64,000 nt of DNA. Source: Aricia agestis (taxonomy: Eukaryota; Arthropoda; Insecta; Lepidoptera; Lycaenidae). Below, piece by piece: positions 1 to 12,964 of the stretch; positions within the stretch are counted from its first letter, which is position 1, and every line of letters starts with the position of its first letter. The translations under genes were made by a program, and so were the position numbers. The notes beneath the pieces were generated by a model. The model worked only from the letters and a program-made list of their open reading frames with translations. It was not told the origin of the DNA and searched no databases. The stretch is from positions 10,186,001 to 10,250,000 of the forward strand of contig NC_056421.1 of NCBI RefSeq assembly GCF_905147365.1, given 5' to 3'.

Positions 1-205
1 CTGATTGACATAGTGATCTATCCACTCACAGCCCAAACCACTGGACGGATCGGGCTGAAATGACACGCAGGTAGATGTTATGACGTAGGCATCCGCTAAG
101 AAAGGATTTTGATAAATTCCAACCCTAAGGGGTTCAAATAGGGGATGAAAGTTCGTATATTATAATTCCTCTTAACGCGAGCGAAGCCGCGGGCAAAAGC
201 TGGTA
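1..205 (+). repeat. RTE-like 3' tail, copy 1
   Basis: Nearly the same sequence as 7,112-7,330 in opposite orientation, including 'gatccgtccagtggtttggg' in the other copy. It ends in the 'gcgaagccgcgggcaaaagc' tail typical of these insect repeats. It is truncated by the window edge. Confidence 0.65.
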
Positions 206-609
206 TTTTATATTGCGTGTTGTATTTTTAAGGTGATGGTGGGAAAAAGTTATTCAAGAGAATTGCTCATGTGTCTAGAAAGATCATAAACATAAGGTTC
301 GCCACAAGTAAATTACTATCCTTATTAAATTGTCTAATAAAACCTTGTGGACCATTTCGCTCTGGGTGGCCCGTGGTCCTATTAAGATGGAACATAAAAA
401 TTCATATTGTTGGTACGATTCGGAGTTATTTTACATCTGACAGGACATTTATGCCAATGGAATAAGACACTAATTATAATTTGAGGTGCTCGCCGAGCAC
501 TGCTCGGAACAAATTACAACCACAGTAAGTATTTATATTATACAACAGTAGAATAACTCAGACATGTACTTGAACTAAGTTCACATGGACATGGAAGCCT
601 GTCGAAGCG

Positions 610-1000
610 ATGGGGTGCGTTTCATTTCAAAAGTATGAGTCATTAAAATATTATAATATAATAATATATATCTATCTATGGACGCTTCACACCACGTCAG
701 TCTGGCCCCGTGCTAAGAACCTGAAGGACTTGAACAAAACGTTTTCAATGTTCCTGGGTCTTGGATGTGTATTAAATATGTGTATGATATAATAAACATC
801 TTAAATATATTATGTATAGTATAAAAGTATTAAGTTTATGTAGGTTCTTTGTTTATACATTATTTATTAAGGATGTTTATTATATCATACACATATTATT
901 TAATACACGTTCAAGACCCAGGAACATTGAAAAGTTTTTGTTTGAAAACAAATTAACTGAAATCACGCTTATGTGTGCGTATAGAATAGCTTACTTATTC
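610..1000. repeat. Two tRNA-SINE bodies head to head
   Basis: The block 'ttcctgggtcttggatgtg' and the next 30 bp at about 750-800 recur inverted at about 868-930. The same body follows tRNA-like heads at 4,540 and 27,945. The stretch 670-730 matches the far end of the 4.5-kb copy in reverse. Confidence 0.65.
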
Positions 1001-1384
1001 TACTATATATTATTTATATATGGTACACCTATAAAACCTGTAAAGTATTAACGATAAATGATATAATAGAGCGATATATAACCATAAAAGCCCTGAGCCA
1101 GGCTAGGACTAGGCCATAAACATCGGGCAATGCGTCTGAGATAGACCATCTAGTTAGATCACTATCACGGCTCTACTGTTTAGCCATCGACTGGATATCT
1201 AGAATCTAAAGCAATAAATCTAGGATTGTGCCAGATCTAGATTTTAGCGCCTTTAAGGTACAAGTTGGAAGCCGGCTACATGAAGCAGCAGCAGACGACG
1301 TGTCTTCGCGACACTATTATGTACATATTTCTATGAATAAGCGCCGCTGGCTTCGTGTCGCTAGCTGCGGCGGGTGTTTCATAT

Positions 1385-1746
1385 AATATGGAACAGCAAG
1401 AAATGGAAAGGGCGTAAGCGACAAAATGGTTTTTGTCGCGTAATTTAAAAACCATAAATATATTTCATATAAGCTATGGGCAAATTAAAGTGTATGCTTG
1501 AACCAAGCTATGTACAAATTTTGGAAGCTTAAATCACTCTCCTCTGTTGGCAAAATTAGAATCCCTTTTTTACAGAAGTCTTTTTGATTGATTATTCAGT
1601 GTTATAAAAGTTGACCCACCGTGTTATGTTATGGGTAATTCAAAGAAGACATGATGAATACTGACAATGAACTTGAATTTTTAGCTTTAGTAATTGCTGA
1701 AAAAAATCGATATCGCACAGCCAAATTATCAAGGCGTCGCCTTAAA
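1385..1746 (+). repeat. Decayed repeat, inverted partner at 26,043-26,408
   Basis: About 360 bp matching the partner copy throughout with scattered differences. The block contains a short open stretch starting MNTDNELEFLALVIAEKN and going on to a basic run. It resembles the start of a transposase but is too short to classify. Confidence 0.6.
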
Positions 1747-2169
1747 ATAATGATACTATTTTATTTCAGTTTGGCTACTACAGCTACTACTTGACTAAAC
1801 TAACACATTCCGAATTTTCGCGAAAATTAAAAAAGGATTGATTTATTATAAGTAGGACGAGGTAGCACCGTCGCGTAGGTCCGTTAAAATCATAGTATAG
1901 TTTGCGTAATAATAAAAGCGCAGAAAAACAAAACCCCCTCGAGAATTTCTCTATAGCAGAAAGTACAAGCATTTTGCCACAGCGTCATTAACCCATATTG
2001 TGAGGAATTCTAACAGTACCGGGGAATTCTGTACCGTTGTACACGGTTTATACACGATGGAGTAAATAGCCATAATATTGATGGATTACAGATTAGGTAC
2101 GTCTACTCTTTAAACTTGGAAAGTCAAAAATTATTGGAATTGGACGGAAGCTAAGCAACTTTTGCAAAA

Positions 2170-2245
2170 AAAAAACTCCGCGTTTTTTTTTTCTTGAATC
2201 AAAATTCAAATCAAAATTTTGATTCAAGAAAAAAACGTTGAGATT
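2170..2245. repeat. AT-rich hairpin
   Basis: 'cttgaatcaaaatt' and its complement face each other around a short centre, flanked by T and A runs. A small foldback; no family recognised. Confidence 0.6.
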
Positions 2246-2392
2246 TGACCTAAGGATAAATTGCTTCATTTTAAGCATTTTTTTAGGTTTTTGAAAATGA
2301 AGAGAACATTTAAATCAGGAAAAATTTGAAAATACTTGCCAGCGCTAAGTTTAAAGCTTTGTTCAAAACAGCTATCTCTAAACCGTCAGACT

Positions 2393-2543
2393 AAGGCTGG
2401 TATAAATAGTCAGTAATCAAGATGCATCTCGGTCTAAAGACACGGTTCAGGCTCTGTGATTAGTTGGCTGTCATGGACCAAACATAAAGCCGAATCGCGT
2501 CTTGAGACCGAGATGCATCTTGAGTACTATTTATACCGGCCCA
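2393..2543. repeat. Hairpin MITE family H, copy 1
   Basis: Ends read 'ggctggtataaatagtcagt' and its complement; the arms contain 'gatgcatctcggtct' and a central 'ctgtgattagttggctgtca'. It is related to copies near 43.1, 51.0, 52.2 and 55.3 kb. Confidence 0.75.
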
Positions 2544-2589
2544 AGTGCCTAGTGGTTATCAAATAATAGCTGATGCCCTCAATTTTTTC

Positions 2590-2760
2590 GGGATGTAAAG
2601 TATTGTAGGTATGTCTTTTCCCGGGAATCGGGACTCAAAGTAACTCCATTCCAAATATCAACAAAATCGGTTCAGTGGTTTGGGCCGGGCTCAGAAGAGG
2701 TAGCAGACAGAAAGACAGACACACCTTCGCATTTATTACATTAGTATGGATTTAATGACT
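2590..2760 (-). repeat. RTE-like tail fragment
   Basis: Contains 'caaaatcggttcagtggttt', an AGAC-rich stretch and 'cgcatttattacattagtat', the usual order of these repeats in reverse orientation. Confidence 0.55.
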
Positions 2761-2904
2761 CAGGATCGTCTAAGACTTTTGAACCTGCGATCTTCGGCTT
2801 GAGCTTTGACGCGCTGAGCCACAGAGTTCGTCAAATGTCTCGCCAACCTCACAAAATGTACGATACAGAATAGGCCAGCTATTATAAACACTTATAACAG
2901 AATC

Positions 2905-2968
2905 AACTAACGAGTAGGCCGACTCAGAAGAGATCTCGAAAATACGTTTGACGTAGTATGTCATATCG
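2905..2968 (+). repeat. Direct repeat with 58,357-58,412
   Basis: 'gagtaggccgactcagaaga' and the following 'gatctcg', then 'gtttgacgtagtat', recur in the same order beside the THAP mini-element at 58.4 kb. The family is not recognised. Confidence 0.6.
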
Positions 2969-3000
2969 GCCGGAATTGATATCGAAATAAACATTCACTT

Positions 3001-3285
3001 ATAATACCACAAGAGCTTCAAAATTATCGGGTATTTCCCGATAGGTTCGTTTATTTGTTTGCAGGGAACCTTGAGGGAAATGCCAGATAATTTTGAAGCT
3101 CGTGTGGTATTCGGGGGATTATTTTTCCGTCCCAAATGTCGGCCAATAGAATTAGAATTTGTTTTTTATATATAGCAACTACCAGAGAAAATTTTCAAAA
3201 AATTATCAGTATAATACCATGTAGGTTGTACCACGTGACGTCGAATGGTGCAATTCTATTGGTCGATATTTGGGTCGGAAAAATA
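3001..3285. repeat. Two adjacent inverted repeats
   Basis: First pair: 'gagcttcaaaattatcggg' near 3,012 against 'agataattttgaagctc' near 3,085. Second pair: 'aaatgtcggccaatagaatt' near 3,135 against 'aattctattggtcgatattt' near 3,250. Probably two MITE remnants side by side. Confidence 0.6.
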
Positions 3286-3699
3286 TTTTTAATTTCCACT
3301 TGCCAGGAAAATTGACGTTTATTTTATCTTCTGCCCCCTACCTGGGGGCACCTCGCCCATGATATTAACAGATATAAACATAATCATCATACATGACATA
3401 TCGTGGGACACATTTTCCCCGCTTACCACTTACCACCGTTGTGATTACCAGATACAGTTATGGAAATTCACACGATTTGATCACCTTAGCGGTACTGTGC
3501 TGGCAATACTGGCTTTTGCCACTACTCATTACCGGCCTCCTAGACGAGCAATTTTGTTGTCTATATCACGTATTGCGTAATATTATTGACCGTCTAGGGT
3601 TGATATTGAACATCGAGCGCCTTCAATCTAATTGTCAAATAAACAAAAAAAAGTTTAATAAAATTGAAGCGTAATATTGACAATACAGTTGCTCGTCTG

Positions 3700-3965
3700 A
3701 ATAGTGGGTCTGTGGGTACTATCGGAAAAGTTGATTCATATGCCGATGGTAGAGCTACGTAATTTGGCCATAATATTGTAATGTCAAGCCCACTGCCAAG
3801 CCGACAGATGACGACAAACATTTTTTCATTAAGTCCAGTGTTATGAGATATCTATACAAATATTATTAATGCAAAATTGTGTCTGTCTGTCACCTTTTCA
3901 CGCCCAAACCGCTGAACCGATTTGGTTGTTTGGTATGGAGATACTCTTGAGTCCCGGAAAAACAT
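3700..3965 (+). repeat. Decayed MITE (to about 3,820) followed by RTE-like fragment
   Basis: 'gttgattcatatgccgatgg' resembles the MITE family at 8,158 and 47,248. From 3,860 the text 'gtctgtctgtcaccttttca' and 'aaccgctgaaccgatttgg' marks an RTE-like tail. Confidence 0.5.
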
Positions 3966-4464
3966 ATGTTACTATGAAACTAATTACTTTTTATGCGGGA
4001 AGTGGGTACCTGCATGTTATTAATCGTTCTCTCATCACAAAATTATGCATATTCTTTATAACAAAAGGATATAAAAAATGGGACGATAATGATAGTAATC
4101 TCCTAAGCAATAAACTTCATAATTGAAAAGAAAGTATTCTTAATATGACTTCCTACAAAACGCACCCCGCCATTACACCTTTTACTACACTCTCAAGTTA
4201 TTTTCTTTTAACTTAATTGCGACTTAACTTTAAGTGCTGAGTAATAATTTAAATAATAGTTTTTCAATATAAAAAAATTACTTGCGTTTTTTTCCTATTT
4301 TATGCATAGTTCATACGTGTATTCAACATGCATTGATCTAAAACCTTAAAACGATAATATACATATTTTAAAAGTAGTTAAATAATACTTAGAATGTGAC
4401 TTGCTGTAAGTACGCGATTTTTGACAGGTTTCGGTAATGAGTCAAGCATTAGTTTATCTATTCG

Positions 4465-4732
4465 ACGACCTCTGTGGCTCAGTGGTGAGCGCGTTGGTAG
4501 CTCAAGCCGGGGGTCGCGGGTTCGAATCCCGCCGACGGAACAAAAAGATTTTCAAAGTTCCTGGGTCATGGATATGTATTAAATATGTGTATCAATAAAA
4601 ATCTTAAATATATGTATAGTATAAAAAGTATTACCTTATTATTGGTACCTGTAGCACAAGTCCTTCAGGTACTTAGCACGGCGCCAGACTGACGTGGTGT
4701 GAAGCGTCCATACATATTATTATTATATTATT
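4465..4732 (+). repeat. tRNA-headed SINE
   Basis: An A-box-like 'tggctcagtggtgagcgcg' and B-box 'gggttcgaatcc' are followed by the body 'ttcctgggtcatgg' and the element's conserved 3' segment (acttagcacggcgccagact). The tRNA-like part does not close into a convincing mature tRNA and is fused to repeat body, so I call it a SINE rather than a tRNA gene. Confidence 0.75.
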
Positions 4733-4914
4733 ATTCATTAACGATTTTATTGCGCTTTTGAGTTAGCGTTTTACGCGTTGGTACACAAGCTTTGAAAAAT
4801 ATAATTAGTTATTTACTTTAAATAACTTGACTTATTTTAAGTACTCTCTCGTTCTTTACTTGACTTATTTAAATTACATGGTCATATCACAATATTATAT
4901 GTAATCAAGAACAT

Positions 4915-5013
4915 AAGCCCCGCGTTCTATTAGCGGTAAAAACGATTAAAGCGCTCAAAACAGGAGGCGTTTTGAACGTTTTAATCGTTTTTAACGCTAA
5001 ATGAAAAGCGGGG
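4915..5013. repeat. Hairpin MITE
   Basis: 'ccccgcgttctattagcg' opens and 'cgctaaatgaaaagcgggg' closes it. Inside, 'aaaacgattaaagcg' faces 'cgttttaatcgttttt'. Confidence 0.7.
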
Positions 5014-5989
5014 AATATTAAATTCATAACTTAATTTCTTGGACGTAAACCCTTAGCACTGCTAAAACTTTTTAAGAATTTGAAATAAGAGTCAAAGAAC
5101 TAATTATTTTTTTAAATGCGTATGTACCAACGCGTCGAAGCGCATCAGCCTCAGGGCTTTCACTCTCGCCTGTGGTATTGTTACCTAACCTGTGGTTCTC
5201 ATTATATGATATGTGGAGATCATATTTATATTAAGCCTTGGAAATAATTTAATTGTAGGTATACGCTTCTGGACGCAATGGGAAAGGAAGTTAAAAGTGC
5301 GATAAATTAGGTAAGAGCAAAGATTTCTAAAATATTACTTTTTAAGTTTTAAACTAAAAATTCTAACTTTCTTGCTCTTATGAAGTTTTGATCTAGCTTG
5401 GAACTCGCAAAATATACTGACTACATATAGTAACAAATTCATTATTTTCTACTCTCAGGGTAGAGTAGGTAGAGGTAGGTAGAGTTCCACTACTGAAAGT
5501 AATGTGCGACATATTAATTTTGGGAAGAATTATCATTGGTAACATTAGGTCCTAACCCCGACTCCTGAAATTGTAAGAACTGAAGTTATTACAATTCTGT
5601 ATAAAGTTCTTACAATAAGAACTGAATTTCTTACTAATTCTGAAGAATTGTAAAATTGTATTGTAAAACAAGAGTTTCAAAATAATTTTAACCTTCATGT
5701 TTTGAAAGTACCAAAGTACCAACTGCAGGTATTATACGAGTAGTATGTTAATATTTACATCATAATAAAACCGAAAATATACCGTTTTCTTGTGATACGG
5801 GGAAACAGAGCGGACAGTAACTGTAGTTTAACAATCGGCTAATTACGCAACACCGCGCTAAGGAATACGTTTGAGGTAAAATAACGGGATTAGATTCGGA
5901 ATCATTTGACTGAATAAGCTATTGGAAGGTGTAGTAGTCTAATTTATCTAAAAGTAATTAGTCTAACTTCTAACTAAGGTATTGTAAAG
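5014..5989. other. No gene or clear element seen
   Basis: AT-rich sequence with short imperfect TTCTTAC/GTAAGAA motifs near 5,570-5,660. No ORF with recognisable domains on either strand. Confidence 0.5.
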
Positions 5990-6132
5990 GTGGGTTGCAC
6001 CAACTTACTATAACTGTAACTTTAACTATAACTACAATGCAAAATGTGAAATCGTTGGTTAAAGTCAATATGGACGCCATATTTGACCATAATTGTAACT
6101 ATAACCACGCCTCTGGTGCAATCCACCCTTAG
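5990..6132. repeat. MITE with 'gggttgcacca' ends, copy 1
   Basis: 'ggtgggttgcaccaac' and 'ctggtgcaatccaccc' form the ends. Internal TAACTATAAC tracts match the copy at 49,015-49,612. Confidence 0.7.
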
Positions 6133-7111
6133 TTACCTACGTTACATGTAAAAACTCGCAAAGATTAATATAATATGATTAAGAATTCTTTAGATCCCTT
6201 TCATAAACTAATAAAGGTTTTTTATAAGTTGCAGGTAATGGATAAACTACATGCATATTGCCTAGGCCCTAGTGCCTACAGCACCCTACAGGCTACAAGT
6301 TACAACACAAGAGTTTTAATATAAAGGGTGAAAGACCCATAAAAGTCGGTCTTTTTTACAACAACAAACCCGTGCCGTTTGTGTAAGTATGAACTACCCC
6401 AAATATGAAGTTTTACGTTTGTTTTTCTTGTGCTCATTGCCAAGCCACTATAATAATTATAAAATAAAGAAAACTATTGATAAATTCACTGAATGTTGAT
6501 TTAAATTACAAAATAAGTTGAAGGCTTGGCTTGAATGTGATCTGAAAACTTTTTACGATAGATATATTGCATAGCTATGCAATATTTTGCTTGGCTCCTT
6601 TTTACATTTAATGTTTTGGTGGAATTTCATTTCTTTTTTTAAGGTTTCTTTTCTTTTCAGGTCACGTTAAAACTTTTCTGTACTTAGCTTAGCACCCATT
6701 CTCTATCTCTAGGTATATATTCTAGGTCGTAAAATTAATTGATAATAACAGGTAGGTACTTCTACAAAGTACAAATTCTATGACGATAGCCCAACAACTT
6801 TTGAACTTTCAGGAGGTTATTCGTGCACCGATGTTACTTTCGATTGAGTATTACGACCTATCCCGGATTTTTAAAGCCATAATAATTATTATACTCCGCA
6901 AACAAGCGATACCGCGATATAAAGGGAGTGCTACACCATCTATCGAGCGAGTATGGGAGTGTACATCGTAATTCGCAGTTCTGATTTCATTTATATTTTA
7001 ATCAAATTTAATTATCATAGTTCCATTGTTTACTTTGTTAACACAATTTTTCCTTTTGTACGTAAAATAATAATTATTATGAAGTCGAAACTCATTTTTA
7101 ATGTTCTTACA
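6133..7111. other. No supported gene
   Basis: AT-rich sequence. Two open stretches of 63 and 87 codons have no recognisable features and biased low-complexity composition. Confidence 0.5.
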
Positions 7112-7330
7112 AAGCCACAACGCGAGCGAAGCTGCGTTAAGAGGAATTATAATATACGAACTTTCATCCCCTATTTGAACCCCTTAGGGTTGGAATTTAT
7201 CAAAATCCTTTCTTAGCGGATGCCTACGTCATAACATCTACCTGCGTGTCATTTCAGCCCGATCCGTCCAGTGGTTTGGGCTGTGCGTTGATAGATCACT
7301 ATGCCAATCAGTTTTGAGTTTTATATGTAT
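7112..7330 (-). repeat. RTE-like 3' tail, copy 2
   Basis: Reverse complement of bases 1-205 with few differences, including 'gtcataacatctacctgcgt'. It forms a 7-kb inverted pair with the left window edge. Confidence 0.65.
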
Positions 7331-8157
7331 ACAGATTTTCGAAGGTATTACAGATTAAAAAATTGCGGAACGTAGCTTTTGCGGCAGTACCGACCAATGC
7401 GGGCCACGGGTAGTAATGAATATAAATTATTTAAAATCAAAACTACTGAATCGATTTTAATCATTTTTTAGTGACGTAGGCTATAATAATAATATATTTT
7501 ATACCCGTGCGAAGCCGGGGCGGGTCGCTAGTTATACATATTTTATGAACGAGTATCATCTGCAAAAAGTTGACCGCCATGTTTGAAAATGGAGTTCTAG
7601 AAATTATAATTAAGTATTTTAATTTTAGAATCCCGCTACTTGAAATAAGCCATTTTACACACTTATCACGTACTCGTGTCTCGCTGGTCACTTCAATGGG
7701 CAGGGGAAAATGTGATTTATTACTTCGAGAATAAAAGTTCGATTTGCATGGCGGATAAGTAGATCAGGATCAGTATGGGTCTCCGGTGGTCGTGCCTGTG
7801 ACCCACAGAACCTTGACTTTGGGTCTGTGAAAGTTGGAGATTAGAAAATCGGGTCCACGGGTTACATTCCCTTCCCTTCTCATTGAAGCTTAAACTTACT
7901 TAGATAATAGATATTATACATTTTAAGGAATATGCTGATAACCTTTGGCTATATAAAGAGGCGAGAAAATCAAATGTTCGTAAAACTTTCCAAAAATCAG
8001 TGAAGTCAATGAGTTAAGTTTATGACGATTGATGATTGATTAAACTAGTAGTGGTAGAGTAGACGCTATTTTGAAAGTTCCTATGGAGTTTTGAAGCTAA
8101 CAAAATAGCAACTAGTCTACAGCTGACAGCCTAACATGCAAAACGTAGGGACTATCA

Positions 8158-8645
8158 GAGAAGTTGATTCCTATGCAAATCGGGGACCTAAGTAGTTTGG
8201 TTGCATTACTTCAAAACCAGCTGACAGATCACAATTAACATTGAATTACGTAATAATACGTGGGAGAGCCATGCTTCGGCACGAATGGGCCGGCTCGACC
8301 GGCGAAATACCACGTTCTCACAGAAAACCGGCGTGAAACAGCACTTGCGCTGTGTTTCGTCGAGTGAGTGAGTTTACCGGAGGCCCAATCCCCTACCCTA
8401 TTCCCCTCTTCCCTCCCCTATTCCTTTCCCTTCCTTACTATATTAACCTATTCCCTCTTAAAAGGCCGGCAACGATCTTGCAGCTCTTCTGATGCTGCGA
8501 GTGTCCATGGGCGACGGAAGTTGCTTTCCATCAGGTGACCCGTTTGCTCGTTTGCCCCCTTATTTCATTAAAAAAAAAAAAAGAATTGACATATTCGACC
8601 AAATAACGTTGGTCTGTCAATTGCATAGGAATCAACTTCATTTAA
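8158..8645. repeat. MITE interrupted by a SINE
   Basis: The left part (8,158-8,257) and right part (8,583-8,645) together match the uninterrupted copy at 47,248-47,390. Ends are 'agttgattcctatgcaaat' and its complement. The gap is filled by the SINE at 8,258-8,582. Confidence 0.8.
8258..8582 (+). repeat. Lepidopteran-type poly(A) SINE, copy 1
   Basis: Runs from 'acgtgggagagccatgcttc' through a CT-rich tract to 'ttgctcgtttgcccccttat' and an A tract. The same body occurs at 12,965, 19,018 and 22,046. The flanks suggest a 'gaattgac' target duplication. Confidence 0.85.
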
Positions 8646-8699
8646 AAAGTTATTAAAAAAAGATTTTTAATCGGAAATACAAACATGCCAAATTACCAA

Positions 8700-11052
8700 A
8701 ACATAATTAACCTACATAACTTTGGCATAGTAAACTGATTTCAAGAGGATTCATTCCGCATACTAGTTCCGTTCATTTCCGCAATAAAAATTAATCGAAA
8801 TTTGAGACCATTCACAAAAGTAGAGCTTACGTTTTAAGTTTTAACCCACATTTTGTATTATTAATTATATTTAAAAAAATAGATTTGCATCTAATTAAGT
8901 CTCAATAGTCTAATTCTTTTAAGTATAACTTATAAGCAGGACATAATGTAGAATTTAGGCACAAATTATTAATAAATAAAAGGTGTCCGTTACACAAACT
9001 TTTTGGGCACGGAAGCCTAACTTCCGTAGAAAAATAAGTGGACTAAATTTCTTTACGACAACAAAATAATTATTTAAAAAATCTATATACATTTTTAAAA
9101 ACATTCGAACTATCCAATCTACTGTTATTTTAAAAAATCAAAGCTGTACAGAATGTCGTACCCATAGGATTTCGAACAAAAAGTGTCCGATTAAGATTTC
9201 AACCAAAGACAGCTGTAGAGACGGGTAATAGCTTTTTACACGCATTTTCTAAACGCCTTCGTAACTGTCTACAAGCAATCAATGTTTTATTTATAATAGT
9301 TGTTTGATGTAGAGCGTGTTTTAAATGACGTACAAACAAATCCTCTTTTATTACCAGCTTAAACGGTTAATTACTTTATATTTAAGGCGAGGATAAACCC
9401 CAATTTGTTATTCCGTGACTCCCGGTTTACCTAGTTCCAATATAATAACGAAGTGTTAAAAAATATGAGATATAAAGAACAATATTTAAAATACCTTAAA
9501 CCATAAACATTTTGACAAATCGTAATACCTCCGATAAAAATCTATTTCATCGAAATATAAGTATTACTAGGATAATTATACATTTTATTTGAATAAATTG
9601 TTAGTAAATCTATATTAAAATGCCCTTAACCGAACAATTTTGTTTCTTAATGTTTATTTCCAAAGATATTTAAAAAAAAACATGAAAAATAGAGAAGATC
9701 CGCCCGAGTAACTGGAGTTTTGTGCTAAGCTAAAATGAATCTTATTATCGTATACGCTTGGTCTTTGGTTTTGTGCAAGGTTATCGTTTTGGATTGAGAT
9801 TAATCCCCGCCTTAAGCACTTTGATAAAATCATATAAAGTTGAATATGCTTATCTGAGCTATAAGTTGGGCCACATGGATAATCATGATTTTGACAAAAT
9901 GTTGTAAGTACTTTTTGTTCTTTGAATAAGCATAGTTAATCAGGCATCAAGTTTAATCCAATACTTACATATAACTAGGGTGATGTAAAGAGCTGCATTT
10001 TAACCGGTGAAATCTCTGTTATCCAATTTTATTACGAAGTCACAAATACGAATTATGAGCCCACCGGAATCAAACGCGGAATATATTTCAATAAATTAAT
10101 ACGAATTCTCTTTTTCCTCAATTTAAAAGTTTCAAGTTACTAATGTTAAGCGTTGAAATTAGAAATTTCTCGAGGAAATGGAAATTTTGGGAAATTTTCC
10201 TTGAATCACTATTGAATTTTCATTTAATCAATATTACGTACTTTTTAACCGACTTCCAAAAAACGAGGTTAAATGTTTGGCTGTGGTTTTTTTTTTTTTT
10301 GAGTGAGCGCAATCCACAGACGTAAGATATATTATTATGTAGACTTGGCACGTCGAGGTAAAAGTAAAAAGCTCAGTAAAAACTCAAAACTCATAAATAA
10401 TAATATCTAACTCATATGAATTGCCTATGGCGGAGTTTTGGGGCTATTTTGAATATTATTTGACACGCTCTTGGTAAAGTAATATTTTTTAACTTCCTTT
10501 AATGGAATTTTGTAAGGATAAAATAAATTGCGAATTACGATGACAGACGGACGGACCTTAGAAGAAAGCCCAATTGTTAGGGAATTCCTAGCGGCTAGGC
10601 TGCCGGCTAGCACCTTATTATCAGAAATCGGTAAAGTTCACCGATCCCTTTACTAGGGCAGGGCGCCGTTACTTGACCCTGACCGAGTCATTGAACGGTG
10701 ACTGCACTTCAAGGTAAAATGCACCTTATGTTCACTATAATGAGTGTATAATGCAACGATGGAATGTGAATGTCATATAACGTCATGACGTGTGAATTGT
10801 GATGTAAACATACGTCATGTCACAGATTAGCACTAAAGTTTGAGATGCGCTGGCGCAGAAAACGCATAGAAAGCATTTAATTTAAGTAAGTTTTTTTTTA
10901 CTTTTTTTGAAGCAGTGGCGAATAGTATTTTTTTTATTTCTGGATAATCTAATATTTTCTATCAGAGAAAAACTAACAATGTTCCTTAGTATTTTATAAT
11001 CACACAACACAATAGGAAAATGCTTTTTAGTGTGGAAGAAGTGGAAAGAGTT
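8700..11052. other. No supported gene
   Basis: AT-rich DNA with long A/T runs and no matching repeat found in the window. A T12 run at about 10,290 and scattered short ORFs are the only features. Confidence 0.5.
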
Positions 11053-11056
11053 TTAA

Positions 11057-11514
11057 GAGGAGTCCACACCGCCCTTTTTTCCATACAAACGTTGTCCCCT
11101 GTTTCCTCCCTGGATAATGCCGATAGAGTTATGATTTTTTTCCTGAATATCTACGGCCACTAATAAAATGTTCCTATGTTTTCTTTTTTTCATAATTTAA
11201 TTATTAAAAAGATATGAACGTTCAAAAATCCAAAAAAATGGCTAGATTTTCCGCTGTGTTCAAACATCCAGTAAACAGATTTGGCTAGATTATACAAAAA
11301 AAATAAAACATAGGAACGCAGCTCAAGCTTTTCTTTAATCTTTAATGAAAAAAGTACTTAAATAGGTTAAGTTTTCGAGAAGGAATCCGGGACAACGAAT
11401 CGTTGATTTTCTGCAGTTGTCTCTATCGCGTTCTGCGGTATAGGCTTGAGGTAAGGGAGACATTAGATATTACACGTAATTTTTTTTTATTTCTCTAGCC
11501 CCGGGTGTATCCTC
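11057..11514. repeat. TTAA-flanked MITE, copy 1
   Basis: TTAA at 11,053-11,056 and 11,515-11,518 flanks ends that read 'gaggagtccacaccgcc' and, inverted, 'gaggatacaccc'. It matches 31,377-31,847 in opposite orientation over its whole length. Confidence 0.8.
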
Positions 11515-11519
11515 TTAAC

Positions 11520-12960
11520 CTGTTGGTTAAAAATACGATATAAACAAAGTTTTACCTCCGTGGTTAAAATTTAAATAACTTGTAACTACAACTTACAACT
11601 TTCTTTAAAACATAAAATACATAAATTATGTGGATTATGTAATATCCATAACATTATATTTGTTTTAAATCATAACCAATAGAGAACATATTTTCTTTAA
11701 CATGATTAATAAAAATAAATAAATAACAGCTGCAGTAGCTTGTTACAAAACTACAAAACTAAGAGAAAATACTTCAGGGCATAGGCGCCGGCAGAAATAA
11801 TTTCCAAGGGGTACAGATTTTAGTTTTCTTTCTTTTCTTTTTTCCTTTTTACGAACAACATGTCTGGATTAAGTGTCCACCGAAGGAAGATAACCGAGGA
11901 TAATAAAGATAACTTTATAGAAAACGTCATTAATAAATTCGGTCAAAAACTCTGAATTGAATTCAAAATTCAATCAAATTCCTGTTGATCCCGAGATTCC
12001 CAAGGGGTGCAAGTGCACCCCCTGGCACCCCACATGCTTCAGGGTGTGTATGAGTCCCCTGTATAGAGTTCACTGTAAAAGTAGCAGCGCTGAAAGAGGT
12101 CCTTTTTCTAAACTTTTGTTGACCAGTAATTGGACTTTGATTGTCGAACTAAGATGAAAAAAAAAACTTCCGATCCTCGCGCCTTGTAATAAAGTTACTT
12201 AATATATAAAAAAAAGGGTACAAGTTTTTCGTCATTACCTCGGTTATTCTGAAACAGGTGTTAAAAATAGCTGAGATGGTTACTGGTTATAATTTCCTTG
12301 TAACAACCAGAGTTATGGTTGTCGCTCGTTAGCAACCACACCGTTACCCGCGGTAATGGGTACTACGGTCTACGGGTAAATCTAACCCATTCCCACGCCT
12401 AAACTAGAGTTGCCTTCAAATTGCGCGCTTTATACCAAAGTTATTGCTTTTGCATATTTCTGTCTAGCTAATTTGGAAACAGGCGCGGTCCGAAGGGTCT
12501 AAGGTCAAATTGAAAAATCTCAAAATCTTGCCAAATAATAAAAGAAAATTTTTAGCTATCCCCTAACCACCACTGCGTCCGACCTTGGGTTGAATAAAAA
12601 AAATATTTTAGTGTAGTGACTAGTGAGTGACCTCCCCCCCCCCCGAAATTTCAGGCTGCGACCGCGCCTGTTTGGAATTAGGATAAACATAATGTTTAGT
12701 TTTTTCTGTCGTATAGCATGCAATAAACAGGACAAACATTATCTTTCTTTTTTTTTCATTTATTTATTTTTAATATTATATTTCATTTATTTGCATATAT
12801 TTAATGGGCACGTTATAGCGATGACGATGCAATTACATGATAAAAGAAAATCCCCGGTTTTAGAAATATTTTGGCGACATTTTGACATTATCTTTGTACA
12901 AGGATTGCATACATCTTCTATCACTTTCAAAAGAAAAATTAAATGTTGTTTCGACTAACT
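11520..12960. other. No supported gene
   Basis: AT-rich sequence with a C10 run at about 12,635. An open stretch of 111 codons at 12,623-12,958 is dominated by Phe, Ile, Leu and Tyr from AT-rich DNA and has no domain. Confidence 0.5.
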
Positions 12961-12964
12961 GTAT

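Noticed and set aside
4470..4545. tRNA gene
   Set aside because: A and B boxes are present, but the sequence runs directly into the SINE body and the acceptor and anticodon stems do not close convincingly.
12623..12958. 111-codon ORF
   Set aside because: Composition follows AT-rich DNA (Phe, Ile, Leu, Tyr runs), with no domain and no splice context.
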